The notes under the pieces are model-generated. The model was not told the origin of the DNA and ran no database searches. It saw only the letters and a list, made by a program, of their open reading frames with translations. Below are positions 1 to 8,773 of a DNA stretch of 64,000 nt, in pieces (the stretch's first letter is position 1; each line of letters opens with the position of its first letter). Where the stretch lies: the NCBI GenBank assembly GCA_947496355.1, contig CANMCO010000008.1, forward strand, positions 1 through 64,000. Direction: 5' to 3'. The position numbers and the translations under genes were made by a program. Origin of the DNA: an uncultured Aquimarina sp. GTDB taxonomy: Bacteria > Bacteroidota > Bacteroidia > Flavobacteriales > Flavobacteriaceae.

Positions 1-69
1 TGGTAGCTCAGTTGGTAGAGCATCTCCCTTTTAAGGAGAGGGTCCTGGGTTCGAGCCCCAGCCCGGTCA
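1..69 (+). tRNA. tRNA-Lys (TTT), 5' end cut by window edge
   Basis: The D arm, anticodon arm, variable loop and T arm are all readable. The anticodon stem TCTCC/GGAGA encloses the loop CTTTTAA, so the anticodon is TTT (Lys). The T stem CTGGG/CCCAG encloses TTCGAGC. The 3' acceptor strand is at 62-68 with discriminator A69. The first four or so acceptor bases lie outside the window. Of the visible acceptor pairs, G6 and G7 match, but T5 faces C68, a mismatch. CCA is not encoded. Confidence 0.95.
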
Positions 70-71
70 CA

Positions 72-104
72 AAAAAAGTATCGTAATTTCTACGATACTT
101 TTTT
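72..104. terminator. Hairpin with A/T flanks between the two tRNA genes
   Basis: A perfect inverted repeat (arms 72-85 and 91-104, loop ATTTC) has the core AGTATCGTA/TACGATACT, with an A-run on the left and a T-run on the right. This is the form of an intrinsic terminator after tRNA-Lys. It could act in either direction. Confidence 0.75.
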
Positions 105-135
105 AGTTTTAAGCTATATTGTATTACTATTTACT

Positions 136-219
136 GCCCAGGTGCTGGAACTGGTAGACAGGCATGGTTGAGGGCCATGTGTCCATTAGGGCGTGCGGGT
201 TCGACTCCCGCTCTGGGCA
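136..219 (+). tRNA. tRNA-Leu (GAG)
   Basis: An 84-nt class II tRNA. Acceptor GCCCAGG pairs with TCTGGGC. The anticodon stem CATGG/CCATG encloses TTGAGGG, anticodon GAG, reading CTC/CTT Leu codons. A long variable arm precedes the T stem GCGGG/CCCGC with loop TTCGACT. Discriminator A219. CCA is not encoded. It follows tRNA-Lys after a hairpin, so it probably has its own transcription. Confidence 0.96.
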
Positions 220-238
220 CTAAAATGTTTTACTTGAT

Positions 239-664
239 TTATTTTCTTCCACAACTTTTTATGGATTCATAAAAAATATAATATTCTGCAACAGGAACAG
301 CTTTACCTTTTTTACTTAATGTTATTGGTTTATTACTAGCATAATTCCTTAGGGATAAAAAGTTTATAGCATACCCCTTATATACCACTTCAAAATGACT
401 TTGGTCTTTAATTCTTAGCTCATCTACCTTAAATTCAAAAGAACCATCATCACTAGTATACGCTCCCATACAATCATCCTCATCGAGATAGAGTTTTACC
501 GCTGCATGAGCAATAGCTTGTCTTTTTTCATCAACTACTTTTCCTTGAATCACCTTTAATTCGTCAGTCGCTGTGAAATTTCCATCAGCTCCATTACCTC
601 CTCCTGAATTCTTACAGGAAACCAACAACAGACAGCATAGGTAAAAAATAATAGTTTTTTTCAT
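239..664 (-). CDS. Lipoprotein with carboxypeptidase-regulatory-like domain
   Basis: A small secreted lipoprotein of about 141 residues. The N-terminus is MKKTIIFYLCC followed by lipobox LVSC, then a Gly/Asn-rich linker. The rest resembles a carboxypeptidase-regulatory-like (CNA-B type) beta-sandwich: a 'IQGKVVDEKRQAIAHAAVKL' strand pattern, then 'TSDDGSFEFKV'. Such domains usually decorate cell-surface proteins of Bacteroidota; no enzyme residues are seen. I choose the ATG at 664 because the lipoprotein signal begins there; an ATG at 670 and a TTG at 673 are in frame. It stands alone, with tRNA-Leu downstream on the other strand. Function unknown. Confidence 0.75.
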   Translation of the reverse strand: MKKTIIFYLCCLLLVSCKNSGGGNGADGNFTATDELKVIQGKVVDEKRQAIAHAAVKLYLDEDDCMGAYTSDDGSFEFKVDELRIKDQSHFEVVYKGYAINFLSLRNYASNKPITLSKKGKAVPVAEYYIFYESIKSCGRK

Positions 665-849
665 ACACATCAAATTTTAATCTTGAAAATGATTTTTATT
701 TTTTTAAAGTATCCCAACTTTCTTTTAGCTTTTAAAGCTATAGCTAAATATACAAAATATAAATTCTTGATTCAAGAATGTATTTTTTCTAATGAGTATT
801 TATGAAGAAAACATCTGTGTAAAGCAATCTAAATTGATCTTTAGGGGCA

Positions 850-1578
850 CTACAAACCTATTCTTTTAAGAAAATCAGTTTTGTAACTATCCCCTATTGG
901 AATTCTTACACTGTCTACAATTACTTTACTGCGCTGTATAGCGTCAATACTCCTTAGATTAACGATATATGATCTATGCACTCTTAAAAACTGATTTTCT
1001 GGTAACTTGATTTGAATATCCTTAAAAGTCATAAGTGTTAGAACAGGTTTTTCCTCTGATATATGAATTTTAAGATAATCCTTTAATCCTTGAATATATT
1101 TAATATCCTTTAATTTAATTTTTACTGTTCCGTAATCAGATTTCACAAAGACAAATTGATTAGCCCCCGTTGAACCAATAACATCTGAAACAATAAGTGC
1201 TGATGACTTCTTATTTCCTTTTTTAAGTTCATAAATTTCTTTCGCTCGATTTACCGCTTTTACAAATCTTGGAAAAGGAATTGGTTTCACTAAATAGTCT
1301 ACAGCATTAATCTCGAATCCCTCTAGAGCATATTGAGAATAAGCAGTAGTAAAAATAAAAAGAGGTTTATAATCTAACGTTTTAATAAAATCAATCCCGT
1401 TGATTTGAGGCATCTCTATATCCAAAAAAACCAAATCTATAACTGCGTCACTTAAAAGAGGAATAGCTTCTAAAGCATTTGTAAAAGCACCCATTATTTC
1501 CAAAGTACCAATATCCTCGCAATATGATTTGATAATACCAAGAGCCAAGGGTTCGTCATCTATAATAATACATTTCAT
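850..1578 (-). CDS. LytTR-family response regulator
   Basis: A 242-residue two-component regulator. The receiver domain (about 1-115) has acidic pair D7/D8, phospho-acceptor D53 in 'VFLDIEMP', the TT pair near 79 and the Lys of 'DYLVKPI'. The C-terminal LytTR DNA-binding domain (about 140-240) contains 'FVFVKSDYGTVKIKLKDI' and 'FLRVHRSYIVNL', typical of the family. It is the last gene of the minus-strand operon and starts one base after the LytS-type kinase gene ends, so the two are the cognate pair. What it regulates cannot be read here; the upstream Kelch/DUF4907/outer-membrane genes are the obvious candidates. Confidence 0.93.
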   Translation of the reverse strand: MKCIIIDDEPLALGIIKSYCEDIGTLEIMGAFTNALEAIPLLSDAVIDLVFLDIEMPQINGIDFIKTLDYKPLFIFTTAYSQYALEGFEINAVDYLVKPIPFPRFVKAVNRAKEIYELKKGNKKSSALIVSDVIGSTGANQFVFVKSDYGTVKIKLKDIKYIQGLKDYLKIHISEEKPVLTLMTFKDIQIKLPENQFLRVHRSYIVNLRSIDAIQRSKVIVDSVRIPIGDSYKTDFLKRIGL

Positions 1579-1579
1579 G

Positions 1580-2608
1580 CTATGTAAGAATTAATGTTAA
1601 ATCAACCATATGCCGGCCATTTTTCTCTTGTATACCCAAGGTATATAAATTAGGATATAAAAGTTCGAGTCGGTTTTTGATATTGATTAAGCCCACTCCA
1701 GAATTGTTCTTGTTTTTTCTATATACCCCAATGACATTATCTACACTAAAAGTAAGGGTGTTTTCTACAACTTGAATCCTGATATTGATATCAGTAACTC
1801 CCTTAAAATCTGTACCATATTTAAATGCATTTTCAATAAAGGAAATAAGAAGTAAAGGGTATATTTTCTTCTTCTCATACTCACCTTTAATTGACAATCT
1901 CACATCTTCACTATTTGATAGTCGGAGTCTTTGAAGAGACACATAATTTTTGATATATTCAATTTCCTTTATTAAAGGTACGATCTCTTGGTTTGCCTCA
2001 TAAAGCATATACCTCATTAACTCTGATAAAGTTAATACGGCTTCTGGGGCATCATTTGACTTATTGCGCACCAAAGAATACACACTATTTAATGAATTGA
2101 AAAGAAAATGCGGGTTTAATTGTGCTTTTAAAAATTGGAGTTCTGTTTCTGTTCGCTGAACCTCGGTTTCCTTAGATACCTTGTCTCTTTTATAAAAATC
2201 AACCATTAGACAAAAAATTCCTCCTAACAGAAAAAAGGCAAAGAAAAAAATACCTCTCATTGCATATTTCAAATTCCTAGGAGGTGGAAATGAATATTTT
2301 AAATGCTTAAGGTTATCCAACCTATCAAAAGGAGCATGCACTGGAATTTTATTGACAATAAAATTGATCAGTATTAAAAAACCAATTGAAGCGAAGATAT
2401 ACAGTACGATCTTCTTTTTAAGAAGAAGTTTTGGTGCTAAAAAAGAATAATTAGCATAAAACACAATTGGATTAAAGAATATCTGTGACAAAAAAGCTGG
2501 TTGTATCTTACCATTCTGTACAAGAGTGATTCCTATTGGAAATGACAATAAGCAAATCCAGGAAATTAAATGGATCCAAACTTCTTTAATACGAAATGTT
2601 CTTTTCAC
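1580..2608 (-). CDS. LytS-type sensor histidine kinase
   Basis: A 342-residue membrane kinase. Four hydrophobic segments (about 10-30, 40-60, 67-86 and 118-137) form a membrane sensor without a large periplasmic loop. The His_kinase domain follows, with phospho-acceptor H167 in 'QLNPHFLFNSLNSVYSL', then an ATPase part with N-box 'LLISFIENAFKYG' and G-box 'SGVGLINIKNRL'. This is the compact family that partners LytTR regulators, and the regulator follows after 1 base. It starts 21 bases after the DUF4907 gene, so it is transcribed with the Kelch cluster. The signal is unknown; lack of a loop suggests sensing in or through the membrane or via a partner. Confidence 0.93.
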   Translation of the reverse strand: MKRTFRIKEVWIHLISWICLLSFPIGITLVQNGKIQPAFLSQIFFNPIVFYANYSFLAPKLLLKKKIVLYIFASIGFLILINFIVNKIPVHAPFDRLDNLKHLKYSFPPPRNLKYAMRGIFFFAFFLLGGIFCLMVDFYKRDKVSKETEVQRTETELQFLKAQLNPHFLFNSLNSVYSLVRNKSNDAPEAVLTLSELMRYMLYEANQEIVPLIKEIEYIKNYVSLQRLRLSNSEDVRLSIKGEYEKKKIYPLLLISFIENAFKYGTDFKGVTDINIRIQVVENTLTFSVDNVIGVYRKNKNNSGVGLINIKNRLELLYPNLYTLGIQEKNGRHMVDLTLILT

Positions 2609-2629
2609 ACTATTACTTTTTATACATAA

Positions 2630-2986
2630 CTAGTTTTGGAAATCTATGTGACAACTATCTAGCTCCATTTTGGTTATATATGGCGCAACTCTTCGCTCCA
2701 GTTTATCAATAACCAAAAGTGCTATTCGCTCTGCTTGTTGATTTGATTTAAAATACTGATTTCCTCGTGCTCCTGGAATATTTTTCTGTTTAATCAATAG
2801 ATTATCTCCTTGATATATTTCATAATACCATCCGTGATCATCAGGAAACTCCTTTACCCTCACCCTATAATATTTAGTATAATGATTGGATTCTGGTTCT
2901 TTTTCTAAGAAATAATTTCCAATGAGTACACCAAATACAATAATCTCAAAAATCAATAAATAATTTAAGGGTGTTTTCATATTCAA
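2630..2986 (-). CDS. DUF4907-like membrane-anchored protein
   Basis: A 118-residue protein with one N-terminal hydrophobic segment (about 8-26), which could be a signal anchor, followed by a short extracytoplasmic domain. The pattern 'GWYYEIYQGDNLLIKQKNIP', 'FKSNQQAERIALLVIDKL' and a final 'ITKMEL' matches what I recall of DUF4907, a Bacteroidota-only family of unknown role. It sits between a Kelch lipoprotein (55 bases upstream) and the LytS kinase (21 bases downstream). An accessory or sensory role beside the kinase is inference from position. Family assignment is from memory. Confidence 0.7.
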   Translation of the reverse strand: MNMKTPLNYLLIFEIIVFGVLIGNYFLEKEPESNHYTKYYRVRVKEFPDDHGWYYEIYQGDNLLIKQKNIPGARGNQYFKSNQQAERIALLVIDKLERRVAPYITKMELDSCHIDFQN

Positions 2987-3041
2987 TTATAAAAAATTAA
3001 GGTTTAGGAGTTCACTGACAAGCAAACAAACAAATGAACAA

Positions 3042-4058
3042 TCAATCATCTTCATCTTCTTCTTCAAAGGGGAAAAACTCCCAATTATCATCTAAATACA
3101 GGTTACCACTTCTCCCTAGGGCAACAAATGCTCTTATACCATTATTAAAAACTACTGCATCTTGTCTTGTAAAACCTTCAAAAGAAGTTTTTTCGTCCCA
3201 AAAATCTGTATCTGGATTATATTCCCATACCGATGTAGTAATCCCGCTACCATTATCTCCGCCAACCAGATAACCACGAGTACCAATTGTAAAGCCTACT
3301 GCGTTACTTCTGGTGACATCATAATCATCTGTATCAAGGTCGGTCAACGGGCTCCATGTCTCTGAAGTGGTATCAAAAACCCAAAAATCATCTTGATTTA
3401 AACCATTAGATATTCCTGTACCCATATACACTTTGTCTCCAATTGTAAAAGTTGTAGCTTCTCTTCTTTTATTGCCTCCAAAACCAACCAGTTCTTCCCA
3501 ACTATCTGTTTGAGGAGAGTATCTCCAAAAATCTTTCTTGTCATTATCACCATCAAACCCCGTACCTACATAACCAGAAGTATCAGAACTAAATGCAAGC
3601 GCACCTCGCCTAGGAGTTCCTGGAAATTGCGCTATTGGACCCCATGTATTATTTGCAGGATCATACTTATGAAAATCTCCCAGCTCATTATCTCCATCAA
3701 AACCTAAGCCTATATATCCATTCCCGCTATTTTCAAAAGCTACTGCTGCACTTCTGGCGCTTCCCGAAAAATCAGCCAATTGACTCCAAAAATTACCTTC
3801 TAGATCATAAACCCAAAAATCTTTTAAATAATCATCTCCATCAAAACCAGTCCCCATATACCCCTTATTTCCTATGGTAAAAGTTACTGCACTACTTCTT
3901 GGGGTTCCGTCAAAAACCGAACTATCAACCCAGTTACCTAATTTATCATCATCATCATCATCATTAGAGCAGCTTATACTAAGGATTAGTATACAAAAGC
4001 ATAGATAAATTCTTGCATTAGCCACTAAAAACTGTTTCAGTTTACTATTTGTTTTCAT
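3042..4058 (-). CDS. Kelch-repeat lipoprotein
   Basis: A 338-residue surface lipoprotein: signal peptide, lipobox ISC near residue 30, then an Asp-rich tether (SNDDDDDD). Five to six Kelch-type blades of about 50 residues follow. Each has the pattern 'GTPRSSAVTFTIGNKGYMGTG', then 'DFWVYD', then 'W..L..F'. Such blades form a beta-propeller used for binding; no catalytic residues are apparent. The tail is acidic (FEEEDEDD). It begins 3 bases after the outer-membrane protein gene and lies upstream of DUF4907, LytS and LytTR in one operon. It is likely the exposed binding component of that unit; the ligand is unknown. Confidence 0.9.
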   Translation of the reverse strand: MKTNSKLKQFLVANARIYLCFCILILSISCSNDDDDDDKLGNWVDSSVFDGTPRSSAVTFTIGNKGYMGTGFDGDDYLKDFWVYDLEGNFWSQLADFSGSARSAAVAFENSGNGYIGLGFDGDNELGDFHKYDPANNTWGPIAQFPGTPRRGALAFSSDTSGYVGTGFDGDNDKKDFWRYSPQTDSWEELVGFGGNKRREATTFTIGDKVYMGTGISNGLNQDDFWVFDTTSETWSPLTDLDTDDYDVTRSNAVGFTIGTRGYLVGGDNGSGITTSVWEYNPDTDFWDEKTSFEGFTRQDAVVFNNGIRAFVALGRSGNLYLDDNWEFFPFEEEDEDD

Positions 4059-4061
4059 TGC

Positions 4062-4949
4062 TTATTTGTTTAAATTAAACTTTAGTCCCATGGATACGAA
4101 TATCGAACCGTTGGTTTCAAAATCATATATTTCATTGTTTTCATCATCCAAGATTTTTAGCTGATTCCAGGGCGAGTATCCTATCTTAATTACAGTAGTC
4201 CAATTAGGCTGTATTCTGTATACATAATCTAGACTAGTATCAAGAGAGTTATACTGTAATTTGGTGTCAGTTAGGGTTTGTGAATTCTGAAAATCAATTG
4301 AGGAAGAGGCGTTTCCAAAAAGACCATTAAAACTTGCCGTTCCAGATATTGTATGTCTTGAATAAAATTGATAATTAATTTTGGTTCGAGGAACTCCAAG
4401 ACTATAGCTCCAGTTGGCATCTATTTCTTTCTGAAATGAAACAACCGGAATAAATTGAGGTTTTCCAAAATAGGTTCCATAACCAACGCCAAAATTAAGC
4501 AAAGACATTTTTTTTCCATTTTGCCACTTTTTTGACAGTGTTACCATCGAATTTAATATAATGTCTTCATGACTAAGGCTCCCCTTTAAATTAGATGATA
4601 ATGAAGGAGCGAACAACAAATTTGCCGACCATGTTGAGCTTATAAAATACTTAAAAAACATTCTCGTCTTTACATTATGAATTTTCTCATAAGACTCAAT
4701 ATTAAAATCCAAGGATGCCTTATTAAAAATGAAGTCATAATAATCATAAGACACTCCAAAACCAATCATTGCTCTTTTTTTAAATCTCTTTCCGAAATTT
4801 AAATTCATGCTATACTTTTCGATACTCACTCCCCCTAAATCAGGAATTAAACTATATTCAAAACTGGCAATTTCCATATTAGGATTTTGGGCACACATAA
4901 TATTCATTGTTCCAAATACCAAAATGAAATAATTAAAATGACGTTGCAT
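4062..4949 (-). CDS. Outer-membrane beta-barrel protein (DUF6268-like)
   Basis: A 295-residue protein with a signal peptide ending near 'MCAQ', then alternating amphipathic strands ('YSMNLNFGKRFKKRAMIGFGVSY', 'SLLNFGVGYGTYFG') and a C-terminal 'FVSMGLKFNLNK', the layout of a 10- to 14-stranded barrel. It resembles the DUF6268 outer-membrane family; I am not certain of the number. It is the first gene of the five-gene operon running to the LytTR regulator, with 3 bases before the Kelch gene. The 224-base divergent region upstream separates it from the DUF4270 gene and must hold promoters for both directions. Confidence 0.75.
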   Translation of the reverse strand: MQRHFNYFILVFGTMNIMCAQNPNMEIASFEYSLIPDLGGVSIEKYSMNLNFGKRFKKRAMIGFGVSYDYYDFIFNKASLDFNIESYEKIHNVKTRMFFKYFISSTWSANLLFAPSLSSNLKGSLSHEDIILNSMVTLSKKWQNGKKMSLLNFGVGYGTYFGKPQFIPVVSFQKEIDANWSYSLGVPRTKINYQFYSRHTISGTASFNGLFGNASSSIDFQNSQTLTDTKLQYNSLDTSLDYVYRIQPNWTTVIKIGYSPWNQLKILDDENNEIYDFETNGSIFVSMGLKFNLNK

Positions 4950-5173
4950 TCAGATTTTTTTGATAAAAGTATCTTGGTAGTGGTATTAAGAAAAAAAAGA
5001 TATACAAGGATTAAAACTCTATAGACTAAATTGATTTTTATATCTATCAATTCATTTATTCCAACTTCGTCGAAGAAAAACAGAGATTAGTCTATGAGTT
5101 TCATGTATAGGTATAATATAATTTTAGAAAGGTAACTTCTCTCCTTCTTTTGTTAGACAATTAATATACTCTT

Positions 5174-6490
5174 ATGAAATTATTGGTCATTATTTTATGC
5201 TCTGTATTAATATTAGTGTCTTGCTCTGAAAGAGAAGATATACCTTCACTAGAAGTGGGGCAAGACTTCACAAACTCTAATGTTAGAATATTATCTATTG
5301 ATACGCTTACTGTAGAGTTATCCACATATAAGTTTGATAGCATTATAACCTCATCCTCAAGTAGGATTTTGGTAGGGCAATACACAGATGATATATTTGG
5401 TACCACAAGAGCAGAAAGCTATTTAGAACTCACACCTTTAGATTATTCTGTATCTGATGATGCTGAATTAGACAGTATTGCTTTAATTCTAAACTATGAT
5501 GGGTATTCCTATAGTGATACCACAAAGCTTTCCTCGATAAATGTACATCTATTAAAAGATGAAGTTTTAGCACAGGAAGATGTTTTCTATAATACAAGCA
5601 AAATCGCCTATGAGGAAATACCAATAGCGATTATCGAATATTATCCAGAACCTACAGATGAAGATTCTCTTCACATTCCAATACCAAAAATTGTAGGTCA
5701 GGAATTATTCGAAAAAATTCGAAAAGGAGATGTTAATGATGAAAATGAAGTCCGAAATGAATTAAAGGGTTTTACAATACAACCCGGACAACTTGATGAT
5801 TCTTCGGTTATTGGATTTACCGTTAATACTGGCGAAACATATCTCAGGTTTTTTTATACTGTTCCCGGTGAATTTGAAGATGACGAACAAACATTTGATT
5901 TGGTTATAAACTCGACTCCATCATTCCCTACCTATTTTAACAATATTCAAAGTGACGTCACCGGAACCTTTTTTGAGCCTCTCACAAATCAAGAAATAAA
6001 CTTACCATCTAATAACGCCAACAACAGAAGCTATATACAAGCTGGCGTAGGAATGGTAACAAGGATTCAGTTTCCAACAATCAAAAAAATATCCGAAATC
6101 CCAGGTACTGGAACAATTTTGGATGCAACATTAAGAATAAAACCACCACCCGAGACATTTAATGACCTCATCCCTATTAAAGATTCTCTTTCCGTAAATA
6201 TTTCTGATCAAAATAATGATCTTATTAGTCAGTTATTTAATGGATTTGGTAGTGTTTTCGCCGGTATAAGTGAAAATGATAATGAATTTAATGAAATTGC
6301 TTATGAAATTAAACTGGGCGTCTATTTAGAAGATGAATTATCAGAAGCACCAGAAATTGATAATGCCCTTGTTATTTTTCCTGAAAATTTTAATAACACG
6401 GTGGATCGCATTGTATTAGAAGGAGAAAACAGTGACGATTTTGAAGCGCAATTAATTCTTACCTACGCAATATATGATGAGAATGAATAA
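5174..6490 (+). CDS. DUF4270-family lipoprotein
   Basis: A 438-residue lipoprotein: MKLLVIILCSVLILVSC gives the signal and lipid-anchored Cys. The start of the mature region ('LEVGQDFTNSNVRILSIDTLTVELSTYKFDSI') and the block 'SSSRILVGQYTDDIFGTTRAESYLEL' are typical of DUF4270, a large secreted Bacteroidota family of unknown function. In many flavobacteria a DUF4270 gene is followed by panC or glycogen synthase; here the partner is an outer-membrane protein overlapping its end by 17 bases. That suggests joint expression and perhaps a surface pair. It is divergent from the Kelch/LytTR operon. Confidence 0.85.
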   Translation: MKLLVIILCSVLILVSCSEREDIPSLEVGQDFTNSNVRILSIDTLTVELSTYKFDSIITSSSSRILVGQYTDDIFGTTRAESYLELTPLDYSVSDDAELDSIALILNYDGYSYSDTTKLSSINVHLLKDEVLAQEDVFYNTSKIAYEEIPIAIIEYYPEPTDEDSLHIPIPKIVGQELFEKIRKGDVNDENEVRNELKGFTIQPGQLDDSSVIGFTVNTGETYLRFFYTVPGEFEDDEQTFDLVINSTPSFPTYFNNIQSDVTGTFFEPLTNQEINLPSNNANNRSYIQAGVGMVTRIQFPTIKKISEIPGTGTILDATLRIKPPPETFNDLIPIKDSLSVNISDQNNDLISQLFNGFGSVFAGISENDNEFNEIAYEIKLGVYLEDELSEAPEIDNALVIFPENFNNTVDRIVLEGENSDDFEAQLILTYAIYDENE

Positions 6491-7724
6491 GTATTTTGGA
6501 ATCCTAATAGTCCTATTGTTTTCAGAAAGTTTGGCTTCTCAAACCAATAACCTAACCGGATCCCCCTACTCATTATTTGGTCTAGGAGTACAATCAAATT
6601 CTAATATAGGAGCAAATAGCGCCCTAGGGAGAGGAGGGATTGCCCTGGGAAGCGAAGGGTTCATTAATAATTACAACCCTGCATCTTTTTCTACAATTTC
6701 TAAAGAAAGTTTTTTATTAGATATAGGATTCCTAGGTGAATTAAATAATATTTCTAATAATAGTAAAGATGAATTAAGATTGGCCGCCAATTTTTCTAAT
6801 CTTGCATTTGCATTTAGTTTAAATAATCGATCAGGAATTGGATTATCAGTGGTTCCATTTACAGATGTTGGCTATGCTCTAGTTGGCATAGAAAGCAATG
6901 TAGAAGGGTCACAAGATGATTTTATAAGCAATATAAAAGGCTCTGGTGGACTTAATGATTTAAGGCTAAATTATGGCTATGAATTATATGACTATTTTAG
7001 AATCGGTATCCGAACTTCTTATCTATTTGGCGCCATCAACGAAACCGAAAACATTCTTGTTGGTGATTCTTTTTTAAATATCAATGAAGAAAACTACTAT
7101 AGAGGTATTAGATTTGGGTTAGGAGTTCAGTTTGATGTAAACGACAGATACTCAATAGGGCTTATTGTAGACTTACCAACAGTATTAAATAGCTCTCAAG
7201 ATAGACAAGTAAATAAAAGTCTTGATTTTAATGCAGCCAATGTCGAAGACGAAGAAGGTTTAAATATCTCCAATTTTAAATTACCTTTAGACATAGGTTT
7301 TGGAATACGATATAAACCAATCGATGGACTTACTATAAATGCGGATTACAAGACAAGTTTATGGGACTTAACAGATCAGAGGGATGATATTGGAAAGTTT
7401 GTTGATCAATCAATTTTAAGCCTTGGAGCACAATATCGAGCAAGAGAAAGAGGTCTAAAATATTGGCAAAATATAGAATTTAGGGCCGGATTTAACTATG
7501 ATAGTGGTTACTTAAAGGTAAATAATGAAATTATTGATAATTATAGCTTTTCTACCGGTATTGGATTACCAATAAGTAGACGAGGAACATCTATGCTTAA
7601 CATATCATTTACATCTGGCCAAAGAGGAAATATACAAGGTATCCTAATCGAAGAAAAATTCAACCTCATAAATGTTAACCTAAGCCTTAAAGATATCTGG
7701 TTTAAAAAATTAAAGTTTAATTAA
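6474..7724 (+). CDS. Outer-membrane beta-barrel protein, partner of DUF4270 lipoprotein
   Basis: A 416-residue protein with a signal peptide ending near 'SLASQ', then 'GSPYSLFGLGVQSNSNIGANSALGRGGIAL' and 'YNPASFSTI', a start seen in FadL/PorV-like barrels of Bacteroidota. Amphipathic strands run to the C-terminus. The reading frame opens inside the DUF4270 gene (17-base overlap); an internal ATG at 6483 is an alternative start, so translation is probably coupled. No transport substrate can be inferred. The pair may place the lipoprotein at the surface. Confidence 0.8.
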   Translation: MMRMNKYFGILIVLLFSESLASQTNNLTGSPYSLFGLGVQSNSNIGANSALGRGGIALGSEGFINNYNPASFSTISKESFLLDIGFLGELNNISNNSKDELRLAANFSNLAFAFSLNNRSGIGLSVVPFTDVGYALVGIESNVEGSQDDFISNIKGSGGLNDLRLNYGYELYDYFRIGIRTSYLFGAINETENILVGDSFLNINEENYYRGIRFGLGVQFDVNDRYSIGLIVDLPTVLNSSQDRQVNKSLDFNAANVEDEEGLNISNFKLPLDIGFGIRYKPIDGLTINADYKTSLWDLTDQRDDIGKFVDQSILSLGAQYRARERGLKYWQNIEFRAGFNYDSGYLKVNNEIIDNYSFSTGIGLPISRRGTSMLNISFTSGQRGNIQGILIEEKFNLINVNLSLKDIWFKKLKFN

Positions 7725-7828
7725 ATGATCAATTCATTTGATAATCATCCTTAAAAACTCTTTGGCTATTTTAACAACTATTGCCATTTTTTTAACAAAT
7801 ATTGAAAAAATATGTGAATTCTTTTAAT

Positions 7829-7836
7829 TAAGTTTG
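7829..7836 (+). promoter_or_regulatory. Putative -7 promoter box (TAAGTTTG) of the carotenoid operon
   Basis: TAAGTTTG matches the Bacteroidota TAnnTTTG box and lies 21 bases before the GTG of the MerR-type regulator. The nearest upstream TTG (7802-7804) is 24 bases away, longer than the usual 17-23, so the -33 element is weak. Confidence 0.5.
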
Positions 7837-7857
7837 TTTAACCATTTTTTATAAAAA

Positions 7858-8754
7858 GTGAACAACATTAAACAGACTTTCAGTATTAAAGATCTTGAAA
7901 ACCTATGTGGTGTAAAGGCTCATACCATAAGAATTTGGGAAAAAAGATATAACTTACTCTCTCCAAATCGTACTGAAACTAACATAAGAACTTACAATTT
8001 AAAAAGTCTTCAAAAGCTACTAAATGTAACATATCTTGTAAATAGTGGATACAAAATATCAAGAATTTCAAAACTTAACGAACAAGAAATTAATGAATAT
8101 GTAAGAAGTATTTTATCGGACAGCAGTAGTAAAAATCAGGCGATCAATTCGTTTAAAATTTCTATGCTTAATTATGATCTTGAATTATTTCTTGCAACTT
8201 ATGAGCAACTAGAGAGCCGAAGAAATTTTAGACAAATTTTTACTGATGTTTTTATTCCACTTCTTAAGGAAATTGGTTTATTATGGCAAACTGATACTAT
8301 TAGTCCGGCACATGAACATTTTATAACCAATTTGATCAAACAAAAATTATTACTTAACATTGAAAGGTTGCAGTATTCTAAACCCTCAAAAAAAGAAAAG
8401 GCTTTCATATTATTCTTACCCGAAAATGAAATACATGAATTAGGGTTGTTGTATATAAATTATGAAATCTTGTTACATGGTTATAAGGCTATTTATTTAG
8501 GTCCCAGTATCCCTTTGGATAGTTTACCTAATATGCTATCTTTTCATGAGAAAACTGTGTTTTTATCGTATTTTACAATAAAACCAGAAAAAGATAATAT
8601 TAATAGTTACTTAGAAAGCTTTGATAATATTGTTTGTGCTGAGCGAGAGAGTGAATTATGGATGCTTGGAAAACAAATAATGCATGTATCAAAAAATAGC
8701 GGATCCAATCATAGATATTTCGATTCTATTAGTGATCTAATTTCTGAACTTTAA
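7858..8754 (+). CDS. MerR-family regulator with B12-binding-like C-terminal domain (carotenoid control)
   Basis: A 298-residue protein. The N-terminal MerR helix-turn-helix has 'FSIKDLENLCGVKAHTIRIWEKRYNLLSPNRT' with 'NIRTYNLKSLQKLLNVTYLV'. The C-terminal part (about 95-298) looks like the cap and Rossmann-type cobalamin-binding module of CarH/LitR regulators ('EHFITNLIKQKLL', 'ELGLLYINYEILLHGYKAIYLGPSIPL'). The classical B12 DxHxxG motif is not obvious ('ENEIHELGLL' is at the expected place), so cofactor binding is uncertain. The start is GTG, fixed by homology of the N-terminus. It sits 19 bases before crtI and probably controls the operon in response to light or stress. Confidence 0.88.
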   Translation: MNNIKQTFSIKDLENLCGVKAHTIRIWEKRYNLLSPNRTETNIRTYNLKSLQKLLNVTYLVNSGYKISRISKLNEQEINEYVRSILSDSSSKNQAINSFKISMLNYDLELFLATYEQLESRRNFRQIFTDVFIPLLKEIGLLWQTDTISPAHEHFITNLIKQKLLLNIERLQYSKPSKKEKAFILFLPENEIHELGLLYINYEILLHGYKAIYLGPSIPLDSLPNMLSFHEKTVFLSYFTIKPEKDNINSYLESFDNIVCAERESELWMLGKQIMHVSKNSGSNHRYFDSISDLISEL

Positions 8755-8773
8755 TTTCTACACCCCCACTTTT

